Shown: positions 1 through 7,295 of the stretch, one piece after another
How the letters are laid out: each line of letters starts with the position of its first letter
Numbering within the stretch: the stretch's first letter is position 1
Assembly (NCBI GenBank): GCA_910584405.1
Contig: CAJUAL010000011.1
Coordinates: forward strand, 1 to 64,000
Direction: 5' to 3'
DNA from: an uncultured Vampirovibrio sp.
GTDB taxonomy: Bacteria; Cyanobacteriota; Vampirovibrionia; Gastranaerophilales; Gastranaerophilaceae
DNA length: 64,000 nt
Position numbers and translations under genes: made by a program
The notes under the pieces: generated by a model
Databases searched by the model: none
What the model saw: the letters and a program-made list of their open reading frames with translations, nothing else
What the model was told of the DNA's origin: nothing

Positions 1-21
1 TGCCGACACCTAATTTTAAAA

Positions 22-57
22 AGAGAATTAAGGATAACCCTTGATTCTCTTTTTTTA
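22..57 (+). terminator. Rho-independent terminator of an upstream gene
   Basis: A 12-bp stem (22-33 with 39-50, one G-U pair) closes a 5-nt ATAAC loop and runs into eight Ts. It ends transcription of a gene lying left of the window. It also argues against the TTG at 41 as a start for the next gene, because that codon lies inside the hairpin. Confidence 0.8.
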
Positions 58-103
58 TTCCTTTCTGCGCAAAAAATTTTCTTTAGATGCGTTCTATCTT
101 GTG

Positions 104-1036
104 ATGAGAATTGGCAGTTTAAAAAACTATAATTATAACTCTATTTATATTAAACCTTGTGAGTATAACCGAAAATCTGATAATAATTCGCAGAGTAATA
201 AAATTATCAGTTTTAAGGGGAGTCCTTTAAGTAAATTTTATTTTTCAATATTTAACGCAAATCCGCTTAATCGTTTTAAAAATTTTACGATAGATGAATA
301 TTTAAGGTTATCTCAAAAAGATTTATCCAGACTTAGAAGCGAGTATGAGGCTGCTTGGGGTGGATTAGGTTCGCTTTCAGAGTTAGTGCATGATGCTACT
401 GCAATATGTATGAAGAACTCATTAGACGACAGATTTGGGCAGGATAAGTATATTGTTGTTCCTATTGGACGCTCATTATCTTCTATTGGCAAAGTTTTGG
501 GATATAAAATAGGAGAAGATAATGTAAAGAATATTCCGATGTCTACAGCGCGCAGATTTGTCGATGAGTCTTATCTTGATCAGGCAGAAGAAGAATTAAG
601 TAGAAATGCGGTGCGTTTTGTTAAATATTTAGAATCTGTTGGATTAGGTCCAGATAGTATAAAAACTTCGGGCAAAAATTATATAATAACTGATTGTTGT
701 ATATCGGGTAATTCATTGAAAGGTGCAAAGTCTTTGTTCGAATCACCTTCTGTGTGGGGGCAGAATGATAATGTTCATTTTATTGATGTGATGGACTTAT
801 TAGCGGATAATATGGAAATAGAATCGTTGGGTAAATTGTTAAATACTGCGAACTTACGTATTCTTTTAAAATCCAGTTTAGATAATTGCAGATTTAAAGT
901 GTATTCTTTTGTAAGCAGGTGTAATTCGCTGTCTGATACAAAATTTGCTGCCGAGTTTTGTCCAAGGGTTGACGATGATATGTGTAATTTATTCAGGTTT
1001 AAACTTTTAGATAATGAAATGTCAGGCAGGAAATAA
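104..1036 (+). CDS. Unknown protein with phosphoribosyltransferase-like motif
   Basis: Unrecognised soluble protein of about 310 residues. The open frame extends up to a TTG at 41, but that codon is inside a terminator hairpin, so the ATG at 104 (or GTG at 101) is preferred; no clear Shine-Dalgarno is visible. The segment IITDCCISGNSL (about residue 190) resembles the PRPP-binding loop of type I phosphoribosyltransferases (hydrophobic strand, Asp, then [ST]-G-x-[ST]). An upstream strand VVPIGRSLSSIG could be the other PRTase loop. An early ISFKG motif resembles motifs near the N-terminus of other unknown proteins here. The mpg gene follows 30 bp downstream with its own promoter. The PRTase assignment is inference from motif shape only. 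Confidence 0.65.
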   Translation: MRIGSLKNYNYNSIYIKPCEYNRKSDNNSQSNKIISFKGSPLSKFYFSIFNANPLNRFKNFTIDEYLRLSQKDLSRLRSEYEAAWGGLGSLSELVHDATAICMKNSLDDRFGQDKYIVVPIGRSLSSIGKVLGYKIGEDNVKNIPMSTARRFVDESYLDQAEEELSRNAVRFVKYLESVGLGPDSIKTSGKNYIITDCCISGNSLKGAKSLFESPSVWGQNDNVHFIDVMDLLADNMEIESLGKLLNTANLRILLKSSLDNCRFKVYSFVSRCNSLSDTKFAAEFCPRVDDDMCNLFRFKLLDNEMSGRK

Positions 1037-1054
1037 AGTTAAATTGCTTTATTG

Positions 1055-1060
1055 TATAAT
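1055..1060 (+). promoter_or_regulatory. -10 box of a leaderless promoter (mpg)
   Basis: A perfect TATAAT lies exactly 6 nt before the ATG at 1067, and no Shine-Dalgarno lies between. Initiation at the usual distance would put the mRNA 5' end at or next to the start codon. No good -35 box is seen. Confidence 0.6.
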
Positions 1061-1066
1061 TTTTTT

Positions 1067-1606
1067 ATGGAAATTTTGAAACGAGGTTTTTATAACAGAG
1101 ATACTTTAGTTGTAGCAAAGGATTTGTTGGGGTGTAAACTTTGCAGGCGTATTGACGGGAAGGTATATGAAGGGATTATAGTTGAAACTGAAGCTTATAC
1201 TCAGAAGGATCCAGCTTGTCATGCTTTTCGCGGCAAAACTCCAAGGGCTGTAACTTTATTTAAGCAGCCTGGCATTGCTTATGTTTATTTTATTTACGGG
1301 ATGTATAATTGTTTTAATGTTGTAACTGAGCCTGAGGAAACAGCAGGTGCGGTTTTAATAAGGGCTTTAGAGCCGGTAAATGTTGAAAATACAAATGGTC
1401 CGGGAAAGTTATGCAGGGCGATGAATATTACCAGAGAGCTTAATGAAGTTGATTTGACTAGTAAAAATTCTGATATATGGTTGGAGGCTTGTAAAAAATA
1501 TGATGAGTCTGAAATAATTATAACAACCAGAATCGGGATAAAGCAGGCTAAAGATTATCTGTGGAGGTTTTATGTAAAAAATAATGAATTTGTTTCAAAA
1601 AAGTAG
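1067..1606 (+). CDS. mpg: 3-methyladenine DNA glycosylase (AAG/MPG family)
   Basis: Monofunctional base-excision-repair glycosylase that removes alkylated purines such as 3-methyladenine and hypoxanthine. The roughly 179-residue protein carries the family landmarks: VAKDLLGCKL near the N-terminus, the catalytic-region segment IVETEAY, HAFRGKTPR, YVYFIYGMYNCFNVVTE, the AVLIRALEP strand and the NGPGKLCRAM block. Length fits bacterial members (about 180-210). The ATG at 1067 is chosen over an in-frame TTG at 1052 because it matches the family N-terminus and sits 6 nt after a TATAAT, suggesting a leaderless message. Family assignment is firm. Confidence 0.93.
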   Translation: MEILKRGFYNRDTLVVAKDLLGCKLCRRIDGKVYEGIIVETEAYTQKDPACHAFRGKTPRAVTLFKQPGIAYVYFIYGMYNCFNVVTEPEETAGAVLIRALEPVNVENTNGPGKLCRAMNITRELNEVDLTSKNSDIWLEACKKYDESEIIITTRIGIKQAKDYLWRFYVKNNEFVSKK

Positions 1607-1676
1607 ATTTATTTTCTTGATTTAAGAGTTGGTTTGGTATAATATTTTAAAGTAAGAGATTAGTTGGGGTTAAAGA

Positions 1677-1910
1677 ATGCTGATTTCAAAAATCGGGTAT
1701 TTTAAGGCGAATAGCAATGCAGTTTTACCAGACACTGCAAACAAGGTACAACAATCCAGAAATACATTATCCGAAGGTTTCGGAAATTATGATAAAAATA
1801 ATTTTTATTCTATAGATAAAGTAAATTTTTTCACATTTATGAAAAATTCTCTTAGTTCTATTTTTTCTAAGAATAAATCAAATTCAAATAAATTATCTAT
1901 AATTGCTTAG
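1677..1910 (+). CDS. Small hypothetical protein
   Basis: A 77-residue protein with no recognised domain. It is rich in Asn, Ser, Lys and Phe and has no predicted membrane helix. Support comes from an upstream TATAAT (1640-1645) preceded by GG and an ATG start, although the Shine-Dalgarno is weak. Its end overlaps the convergent MFS gene by 14 bp. It could be a lineage-specific small protein or a non-coding reading frame. Confidence 0.5.
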   Translation: MLISKIGYFKANSNAVLPDTANKVQQSRNTLSEGFGNYDKNNFYSIDKVNFFTFMKNSLSSIFSKNKSNSNKLSIIA

Positions 1911-3066
1911 GTTCAAAAAGGTATTTTACAAGATTTGAGCAGACAACGGGGATTATTGAAATTACAACTAAAACCGGTAAAATACTTGTTGCTTGGGCAA
2001 TATAGCCTATAATAGACATTGCAATTGCAACTATACCCCATGAAAAACCGTTTATAAATCCACCGATGATACTTTTATATTGCGGCAGAACTTTTTGTGC
2101 CATACTCATTGTAATCGGAGTTGCAAACATTGTGACAAAACCCATTAGTGCAAATATTACAAATGAAACCTGAGGGATTGTTTTGTAAGTTAATGCAAAT
2201 AAAATCATCATTGGGAAGGTTGCAATCATTGAGATATAAAATACGTTTTGAGTACCGATTTTTTTCTCAAATTTTGCGCTTAAAAGTGATGCGATGCCGC
2301 CTAAAAATAAAAAGAAAAATAAAGCCGTTCCGATTTGAAACTTTGTATATCCTTGAACTTTCCATAAAAACGGCAATAAAATTGAACATGATGTTGTCAC
2401 AAGTGATTTTAACATTGCAATGATATTTAAAATGTTTAATTTTTTGTTTGAGAGAATATCAATAAAGGCTTGTTTAAGTTTTATTTGAGATTGAGGGGTG
2501 TTACGTTTTGAAAATTTAGGTACGCAGCTAAACATTAAAATTGCCCAAATAATTCCAAGAGTTGACAAAAACGGCATTTTTTCAAGTCCGAAGTATTGAG
2601 CTGTAGCAGATGACAATAACGGTCCCATTGAAAATCCCAAAGTTCCCATTGCAATAAAGATTCCCATATTTTTAACACTGTCAGATGTTGAGAATTTTGA
2701 TACGAATCCTAACGATTGAGGGTGGAAAAGACTTGAGCCCGTGCTTCCCAAGATAATACACCCAATCATAACAGGGATTGAATTTGCGGCTGGAACAAGT
2801 GAGATAAATGTAGATGTTAACAATAAGCCCCAAAATATCAGTGCGCGTTTTCTCATTTTATCTGCAAAAAAGCCAAAATATGGCTGTAATAATGATGAAA
2901 AAATATGCGAACAACTTAAAATAATTGTAGCTACAGGCATTGAAATCCTTGCCTGTTCTGCGATAAACGGCATAATAGGGTTTAATAGTCCTGTATAAAT
3001 ATCATTTATAAAATGTGCTCCGCTAAGCCATATTTGGGGTTTTCGTTCGTCATTGTTGTATATCAT
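1897..3066 (-). CDS. MFS transporter, fosmidomycin-resistance (Fsr)-like
   Basis: Inner-membrane major facilitator protein of 389 residues with about twelve hydrophobic helices. The N-terminal HFINDIYTGLLNPIMPF block and the GSTGSSLFHPQS segment (about residues 108-119) match the Fsr subfamily, whose members share an HF.ND motif and a G..GsalFHP motif; a basic ADKMRKRA loop follows the first helices. Fsr relatives export small drugs or metabolites, but the substrate here is unknown. The gene diverges from pabB across 69 bp. A possible promoter (TTGATT, 17 bp, TGC-AAAAAT) ends 6 nt before the ATG, again suggesting little or no leader. Confidence 0.85.
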   Translation of the reverse strand: MIYNNDERKPQIWLSGAHFINDIYTGLLNPIMPFIAEQARISMPVATIILSCSHIFSSLLQPYFGFFADKMRKRALIFWGLLLTSTFISLVPAANSIPVMIGCIILGSTGSSLFHPQSLGFVSKFSTSDSVKNMGIFIAMGTLGFSMGPLLSSATAQYFGLEKMPFLSTLGIIWAILMFSCVPKFSKRNTPQSQIKLKQAFIDILSNKKLNILNIIAMLKSLVTTSCSILLPFLWKVQGYTKFQIGTALFFFLFLGGIASLLSAKFEKKIGTQNVFYISMIATFPMMILFALTYKTIPQVSFVIFALMGFVTMFATPITMSMAQKVLPQYKSIIGGFINGFSWGIVAIAMSIIGYIAQATSILPVLVVISIIPVVCSNLVKYLFEPKQL

Positions 3067-3123
3067 AAGTTTATTTTTGCATTAAAGTTTGTAAAAATCA
3101 AATGATATAGGAGTCTAATCGTA

Positions 3124-3129
3124 TATAAT
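3124..3129 (+). promoter_or_regulatory. -10 box of a leaderless promoter (pabB)
   Basis: TATAAT is followed by six nucleotides (ATATTT) and then the ATG at 3136. There is no Shine-Dalgarno. The geometry is the same as for mpg, hemW, aroK and others in this window. Confidence 0.6.
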
Positions 3130-3135
3130 ATATTT

Positions 3136-4710
3136 ATGCAAATTTATTCAGATAAAGTTTTTAAAAATCCTGTTAAAATTATTGAAGCCGATTCAAAATC
3201 ACAAATGGCAGAAGCGTTTGAAATGCTTGAAAAATATAGTAGTAATAATTATATTTTAGGTTATATCAGCTATGATTTTGAACATTTATATTTTGAAGTT
3301 TACGATAGTTACGAAAAATTTATACCTAAAAAAAATAATAAAAATTATGGGATTATATCAAAATCTTTAGTTTCCAAAGAAGAATATTTTGATAAAATTG
3401 AAAGAATTAAAAATTATATTTCAGAAGGGGTTACTTATGAGGTTAATTATACTTATCCGAATGAAGTTCGAACTAATCTTTCGGATTTGGAGCTTTATGA
3501 GAAACTTTTAGAAAAACAGACTACTCCTTATAATATGTTTTTTAAAACGTCTAAAAAGACAATTTTATCTTTTTCTCCGGAATTATTTTTTAGATTAAAA
3601 GGTAATAAAATTTTTACAAAACCGATGAAAGGAACTGTGCAAAGAGGGAAAACTCTGCTTGAGGATAAAGAAAATGAGTTATTTTTATATAATGATGTAA
3701 AAAATCGTGCGGAAAATGTTATGATTGTTGATTTGTTGAGAAATGACCTTGGTAGAATCGCAAAGACGGGGACAGTCAATGTTGATAAACTTTTTGATAT
3801 CGAAAAACATTCAACATTATTTCAAATGACATCTGAAATTTCTGCGGAATTAGAAGATAATATTACTTTATATGATATTTTTAATGCAATATTTCCTTGC
3901 GGTTCAATTACGGGAGCTCCAAAGATTTCAACTATGCGGGTAATTGATGAGGTTGAGCCTTATAATAGAGAAGTTTATTGCGGGGCGATTGGATTTTTCT
4001 CACCTGAGGAAATTGTTTTCAGTGTTCCGATTAGAATACTTCAAGCAAATGGTGGAAAAGTTAAATCTGATAAATTTGTTTATAATGTCGGAGGGGCGGT
4101 AGTTTGGGATTCTACAGCGCAAGATGAATGGGATGAAACTTTAACTAAAATGAAATTTCTAAATACAGATTTTTATTTGATTGAAACTTTTAATTCTGAT
4201 TATGAAAAACATATAAAAAGGATTAAAAATTCTGCTAAAGATTTAAATTTTATTTGGAATAATGATATTGAGAAGATTCGATTTATTGAAGGACAAGTTT
4301 ATAGGCTTATTCTATATAAAAACGGAAATTTTGAAATAAATAATATTAGAATAGCAGAGCGTCCGAATTTTAATATTAAAATCTCTGGTAGTGTAGATTC
4401 TTCAAACCCTTTTTTGTATCATAAAACTTCAATAAGAAATCAAATGCCGACAGATGTTTTTGATGAAATAAGAGTGAATGAGAAAAAGGAAATTACGGAA
4501 GGTACGTTTACAAATATTGCGGTAAAATCAGGTGATAAACTTTTTACACCACCTGTCAATTGTGGATTATTAAACGGTGTATTAAGACAAAAACTTGTAG
4601 AAAGTGGTGAATTGATTGAAAAGATTTTATATCCGAAGGATTTGTACAATGCTGAGAAAGTTTATTGTTTAAATTCAATTCGCGGTGTTTGTGAGGTGGA
4701 ATTATATTAA
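3136..4710 (+). CDS. pabB: Aminodeoxychorismate synthase component I fused to aminodeoxychorismate lyase (PabB-PabC)
   Basis: Bifunctional p-aminobenzoate enzyme for folate synthesis. Residues about 85-345 form the chorismate-binding domain: TYEVNYTYPN, KPMKGTVQRG (about 162), ENVMIVDLLRNDLGRIA (about 193) and FPCGSITGAPK (about 252). Residues about 345-524 form a class IV PLP aminotransferase/lyase domain with the likely PLP lysine in YHKTSIRNQ (about 428) and the EGTFTNI and GLLNG motifs. This domain order is common in PabBC fusions. The first 80 residues are a reduced N-terminal segment. The glutaminase partner pabA begins inside the last codons of this gene, implying translational coupling. 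The mRNA is probably leaderless. Confidence 0.92.
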   Translation: MQIYSDKVFKNPVKIIEADSKSQMAEAFEMLEKYSSNNYILGYISYDFEHLYFEVYDSYEKFIPKKNNKNYGIISKSLVSKEEYFDKIERIKNYISEGVTYEVNYTYPNEVRTNLSDLELYEKLLEKQTTPYNMFFKTSKKTILSFSPELFFRLKGNKIFTKPMKGTVQRGKTLLEDKENELFLYNDVKNRAENVMIVDLLRNDLGRIAKTGTVNVDKLFDIEKHSTLFQMTSEISAELEDNITLYDIFNAIFPCGSITGAPKISTMRVIDEVEPYNREVYCGAIGFFSPEEIVFSVPIRILQANGGKVKSDKFVYNVGGAVVWDSTAQDEWDETLTKMKFLNTDFYLIETFNSDYEKHIKRIKNSAKDLNFIWNNDIEKIRFIEGQVYRLILYKNGNFEINNIRIAERPNFNIKISGSVDSSNPFLYHKTSIRNQMPTDVFDEIRVNEKKEITEGTFTNIAVKSGDKLFTPPVNCGLLNGVLRQKLVESGELIEKILYPKDLYNAEKVYCLNSIRGVCEVELY

Positions 4711-5270
4711 TTATTGATAATTATGACTCATTTACTTATAACATCGTTCAATATATTAAAATGCTTTCTGTAAATCCTATTGTTATAAAAAATGATGAAA
4801 TGAATTTAGAGAATATCAAAAAGTTAAAATTTTCGCGTATAATTCTTTCTCCCGGCTGGGGAAATCCTGACAATTCAGGGGTTACGATGGATGTTATTGA
4901 TTATTATCAGGATAAATTACCGATATTGGGAGTTTGTTTGGGGATGCAATGTATTGCCAAATATTTTGGTGCTGATATAGTCAAAACTCCTTCCCCCTGT
5001 CATGGAAAAGTTTCTAAAGTTTTTTATAATGAAAAAAGTTTGATTTTTAAAAATATGCCTCAAGGTTTTAATGCTGCAAGGTATCATTCGTTGGTGGTTT
5101 CTGTTCCCAAAAATTCAATAATCAAAATTACGGCAGAAACAAAAGATAATATACCAATGGGGTTAGAAATTTCGGGGAAAAACTTATATGGTGTTCAATT
5201 TCATCCTGAGGCGATTTTAACTGAGGATGGGATGAAAATTTTTGAAAATTTTTTGAAAATATGTAATTAA
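4701..5270 (+). CDS. pabA: Glutamine amidotransferase of aminodeoxychorismate synthase (PabA)
   Basis: Class I glutamine amidotransferase that supplies ammonia to PabB. From the first ATG (4761) the product would be 169 residues and lack the conserved N-terminal strand. The same frame is open upstream and encodes I-I-L-I-I-D-N-Y-D-S-F-T-Y-N, which is the family's canonical MILLIDNYDSFTYN start if the ATT at 4701 serves as initiator. No ATG, GTG or TTG exists in frame before the stop at 4692. GAGGTGGA just upstream is a plausible ribosome-binding site. Catalytic residues are Cys in GVCLGMQC (about 79) and His/Glu in FHPEA (about 168/170). It overlaps pabB by 10 bp. Confidence 0.88.
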   Translation: MILIIDNYDSFTYNIVQYIKMLSVNPIVIKNDEMNLENIKKLKFSRIILSPGWGNPDNSGVTMDVIDYYQDKLPILGVCLGMQCIAKYFGADIVKTPSPCHGKVSKVFYNEKSLIFKNMPQGFNAARYHSLVVSVPKNSIIKITAETKDNIPMGLEISGKNLYGVQFHPEAILTEDGMKIFENFLKICN

Positions 5271-5324
5271 TTCTCCAATTGTTAATTTTTTGTTTATTTT
5301 TTAAGGATTTGAAAAAATCAATGT

Positions 5325-5330
5325 TATAAC
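5325..5330 (+). promoter_or_regulatory. Candidate extended -10 of dnaK
   Basis: TATAAC preceded by TGT forms an extended -10 about 50 nt before the dnaK start. No CIRCE-type inverted repeat (TTAGCACTC-N9-GAGTGCTAA) is seen in this spacer. Confidence 0.35.
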
Positions 5331-5378
5331 AATATTAAGGAATAAAAAAATAATTTTTAGTAAAGGAGATAAAAAATT

Positions 5379-7223
5379 ATGGCAAAAACAATTGGTATCG
5401 ACTTGGGTACAACAAACTCAGTTGTTGCAGTTATGGAAGGTGGAAAACCAACCGTTATCGCAAACGCAGAAGGTTCAAGAACAACTCCTTCTATCGTAGG
5501 TTTTTCTAAAACAGGTGAAAGATTAGTAGGTCAGCTTGCAAAACGTCAAGCTATCGTTAACCCTGATAAAACAATCGCTTCAATCAAAAGACATATGGGC
5601 GATAATTATAAAGTAAATATTGACGGAAAAGATTATACTCCTCAAGAAATTTCATCTATGATTTTGAGAAAATTAGCTGATGATGCTTCTGCTTATTTGG
5701 GAGAAAAAGTAACTTCAGCAGTAATCACAGTTCCAGCTTACTTTAACGATGCTCAAAGACAAGCTACAAAAGATGCCGGTAAAATTGCAGGTTTAGATGT
5801 TTTACGTATCGTAAACGAACCGACTGCAGCAGCTTTGGCTTACGGTCTTGAAAAAGAAAAAGCTGAAAAAGTTTTAGTATTCGACTTAGGTGGTGGTACA
5901 TTTGACGTTTCAGTTCTTGAAATCGGTGACGGTGTTCACGAAGTATTATCAACTTCAGGTGATACTCACTTAGGTGGTGACGATTTTGACCAAAAAGTTA
6001 TGGATTGGATTTGTGAAGAATTCAAAAAACAAGAAGGTATTGATTTAACAGGTGATAAACAAGCTATGCAACGTGTTAAAGAAGCTGCGGAAAAAGCTAA
6101 ATGTGAATTATCATCAGTTTTTGAAACAAATATTAACTTACCGTTCATCACTGCTGATGCTAACGGTCCAAAACACTTAGATTTGAATTTAACAAGAGCT
6201 AAGTTTGAAGAACTTTCTTATGACTTGTTGGAAAGATGTAAAAAACCTGTTGAACAAGCTATTCAAGATGCAGGTATTTCTAAATCAGAAATTAACGAAG
6301 TTGTATTAGTTGGTGGTTCATCACGTATTCCTGCTGTTCAAAAACTTGTTAAAGATTACACAGGTAAAGAACCTAACCAGTCTGTTAACCCTGATGAAGT
6401 AGTTGCAGTTGGTGCAGCAGTTCAAGCAGGTGTATTAGCAGGTGAAGTTAAAGACATCGTTTTACTTGACGTAACTCCGTTAACTTTGGGTATTGAAACA
6501 TTAGGCGGTGTTATGACACCACTTGTTCCTCGTAACACTACAATCCCTGTTTCTAAATCTCAAGTTTTCTCAACTGCGGAAAATAACCAAACAGCTGTAG
6601 ATATTCAGGTTCTTCAAGGTGAAAGACCAATGGCAAGAGATAACAAATCTTTAGGTATGTTCAGACTTGAAGGTATTGCTCCTGCTATGCGCGGTATTCC
6701 TCAAATCGAAGTAACTTTTGATATCGATGCTAACGGTATCGTAAATGTTTCTGCTAAAGATAAAGCTACTAATAAAGAACAAAAAATCACTATTACAAAC
6801 TCTTCTAACTTAAGTGAAGATGATATTGATAAAATGGTTAAAGAAGCAGAAGCTAATGCGGCTGAAGATAAAAAGAAAAAAGAAGAAGCTGAAATTAAAA
6901 ATAATGCTTCAAGCTTAATCTCTTCAGCAGACAGAGTAATGAAAGATTTTGAAGGCAAAATTGACTCTGCCGATAAATCAAAATTAGAAGAACAAAAAGC
7001 TTCATTACAAAAAGCTATTGATGAAAACAAATCAACAGATGAATTGAAAAAGTTATCTGAAGAATTGCAACAAACAATGTTCAGTATTTCTCAAAAAGCA
7101 TATGAAGCAGTTCAAAAAGAAGGCGAATCAGCTCAAAGTGCAAATTCTGAATCTGCAAGCTCTGAATCATCTTCAAATAACAATGACGATGATGTAATCG
7201 ATGCAGAATATGTAAAAGAATAA
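5379..7223 (+). CDS. dnaK: Molecular chaperone DnaK (Hsp70)
   Basis: ATP-dependent Hsp70 chaperone of 614 residues. The N-terminal ATPase domain shows IGIDLGTTNSVVAVMEGG, the DLGGGTFDVSVLEI phosphate-binding block and the GGSSRIPAVQ motif. The linker DVTPLTLGIET is followed by the substrate-binding domain and a helical lid. The C-terminus is Ser/Asn-rich and ends in DDDVIDAEYVKE, close to the usual DVVDAEYEEV tail. A strong Shine-Dalgarno AAAGGAG precedes the ATG. It is monocistronic here, with no grpE or dnaJ next to it, and is followed by a strong terminator. Codon use is visibly richer in C-ending codons than its neighbours, as expected for a highly expressed gene. Confidence 0.98.
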   Translation: MAKTIGIDLGTTNSVVAVMEGGKPTVIANAEGSRTTPSIVGFSKTGERLVGQLAKRQAIVNPDKTIASIKRHMGDNYKVNIDGKDYTPQEISSMILRKLADDASAYLGEKVTSAVITVPAYFNDAQRQATKDAGKIAGLDVLRIVNEPTAAALAYGLEKEKAEKVLVFDLGGGTFDVSVLEIGDGVHEVLSTSGDTHLGGDDFDQKVMDWICEEFKKQEGIDLTGDKQAMQRVKEAAEKAKCELSSVFETNINLPFITADANGPKHLDLNLTRAKFEELSYDLLERCKKPVEQAIQDAGISKSEINEVVLVGGSSRIPAVQKLVKDYTGKEPNQSVNPDEVVAVGAAVQAGVLAGEVKDIVLLDVTPLTLGIETLGGVMTPLVPRNTTIPVSKSQVFSTAENNQTAVDIQVLQGERPMARDNKSLGMFRLEGIAPAMRGIPQIEVTFDIDANGIVNVSAKDKATNKEQKITITNSSNLSEDDIDKMVKEAEANAAEDKKKKEEAEIKNNASSLISSADRVMKDFEGKIDSADKSKLEEQKASLQKAIDENKSTDELKKLSEELQQTMFSISQKAYEAVQKEGESAQSANSESASSESSSNNNDDDVIDAEYVKE

Positions 7224-7242
7224 AATAAATAATTTATATTAG

Positions 7243-7276
7243 AAGCGGTCGGGCAAATCTTGCCCGACCGCTTTTA
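7243..7276 (+). terminator. Terminator after dnaK
   Basis: A 13-bp GC-rich stem (7243-7255 with 7261-7273), a 5-nt AATCT loop and a short T run. A TATAAT eight bases beyond it serves the next gene. Confidence 0.85.
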
Positions 7277-7283
7277 TTAATGT

Positions 7284-7289
7284 TATAAT
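7284..7289 (+). promoter_or_regulatory. -10 box of a leaderless promoter (histidine kinase)
   Basis: TATAAT, then six nucleotides (CAATTT), then the ATG at 7296. No Shine-Dalgarno is present. Confidence 0.6.
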
Positions 7290-7295
7290 CAATTT

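Noticed and set aside
41..103. Start of the first gene at TTG 41
   Set aside because: This codon lies inside a strong terminator hairpin with no ribosome-binding site; the ATG at 104 is preferred.
6701..7030. 109-residue minus-strand frame opposite dnaK
   Set aside because: Mirror frame of an intact dnaK with Ser/Leu-rich composition typical of shadow frames.
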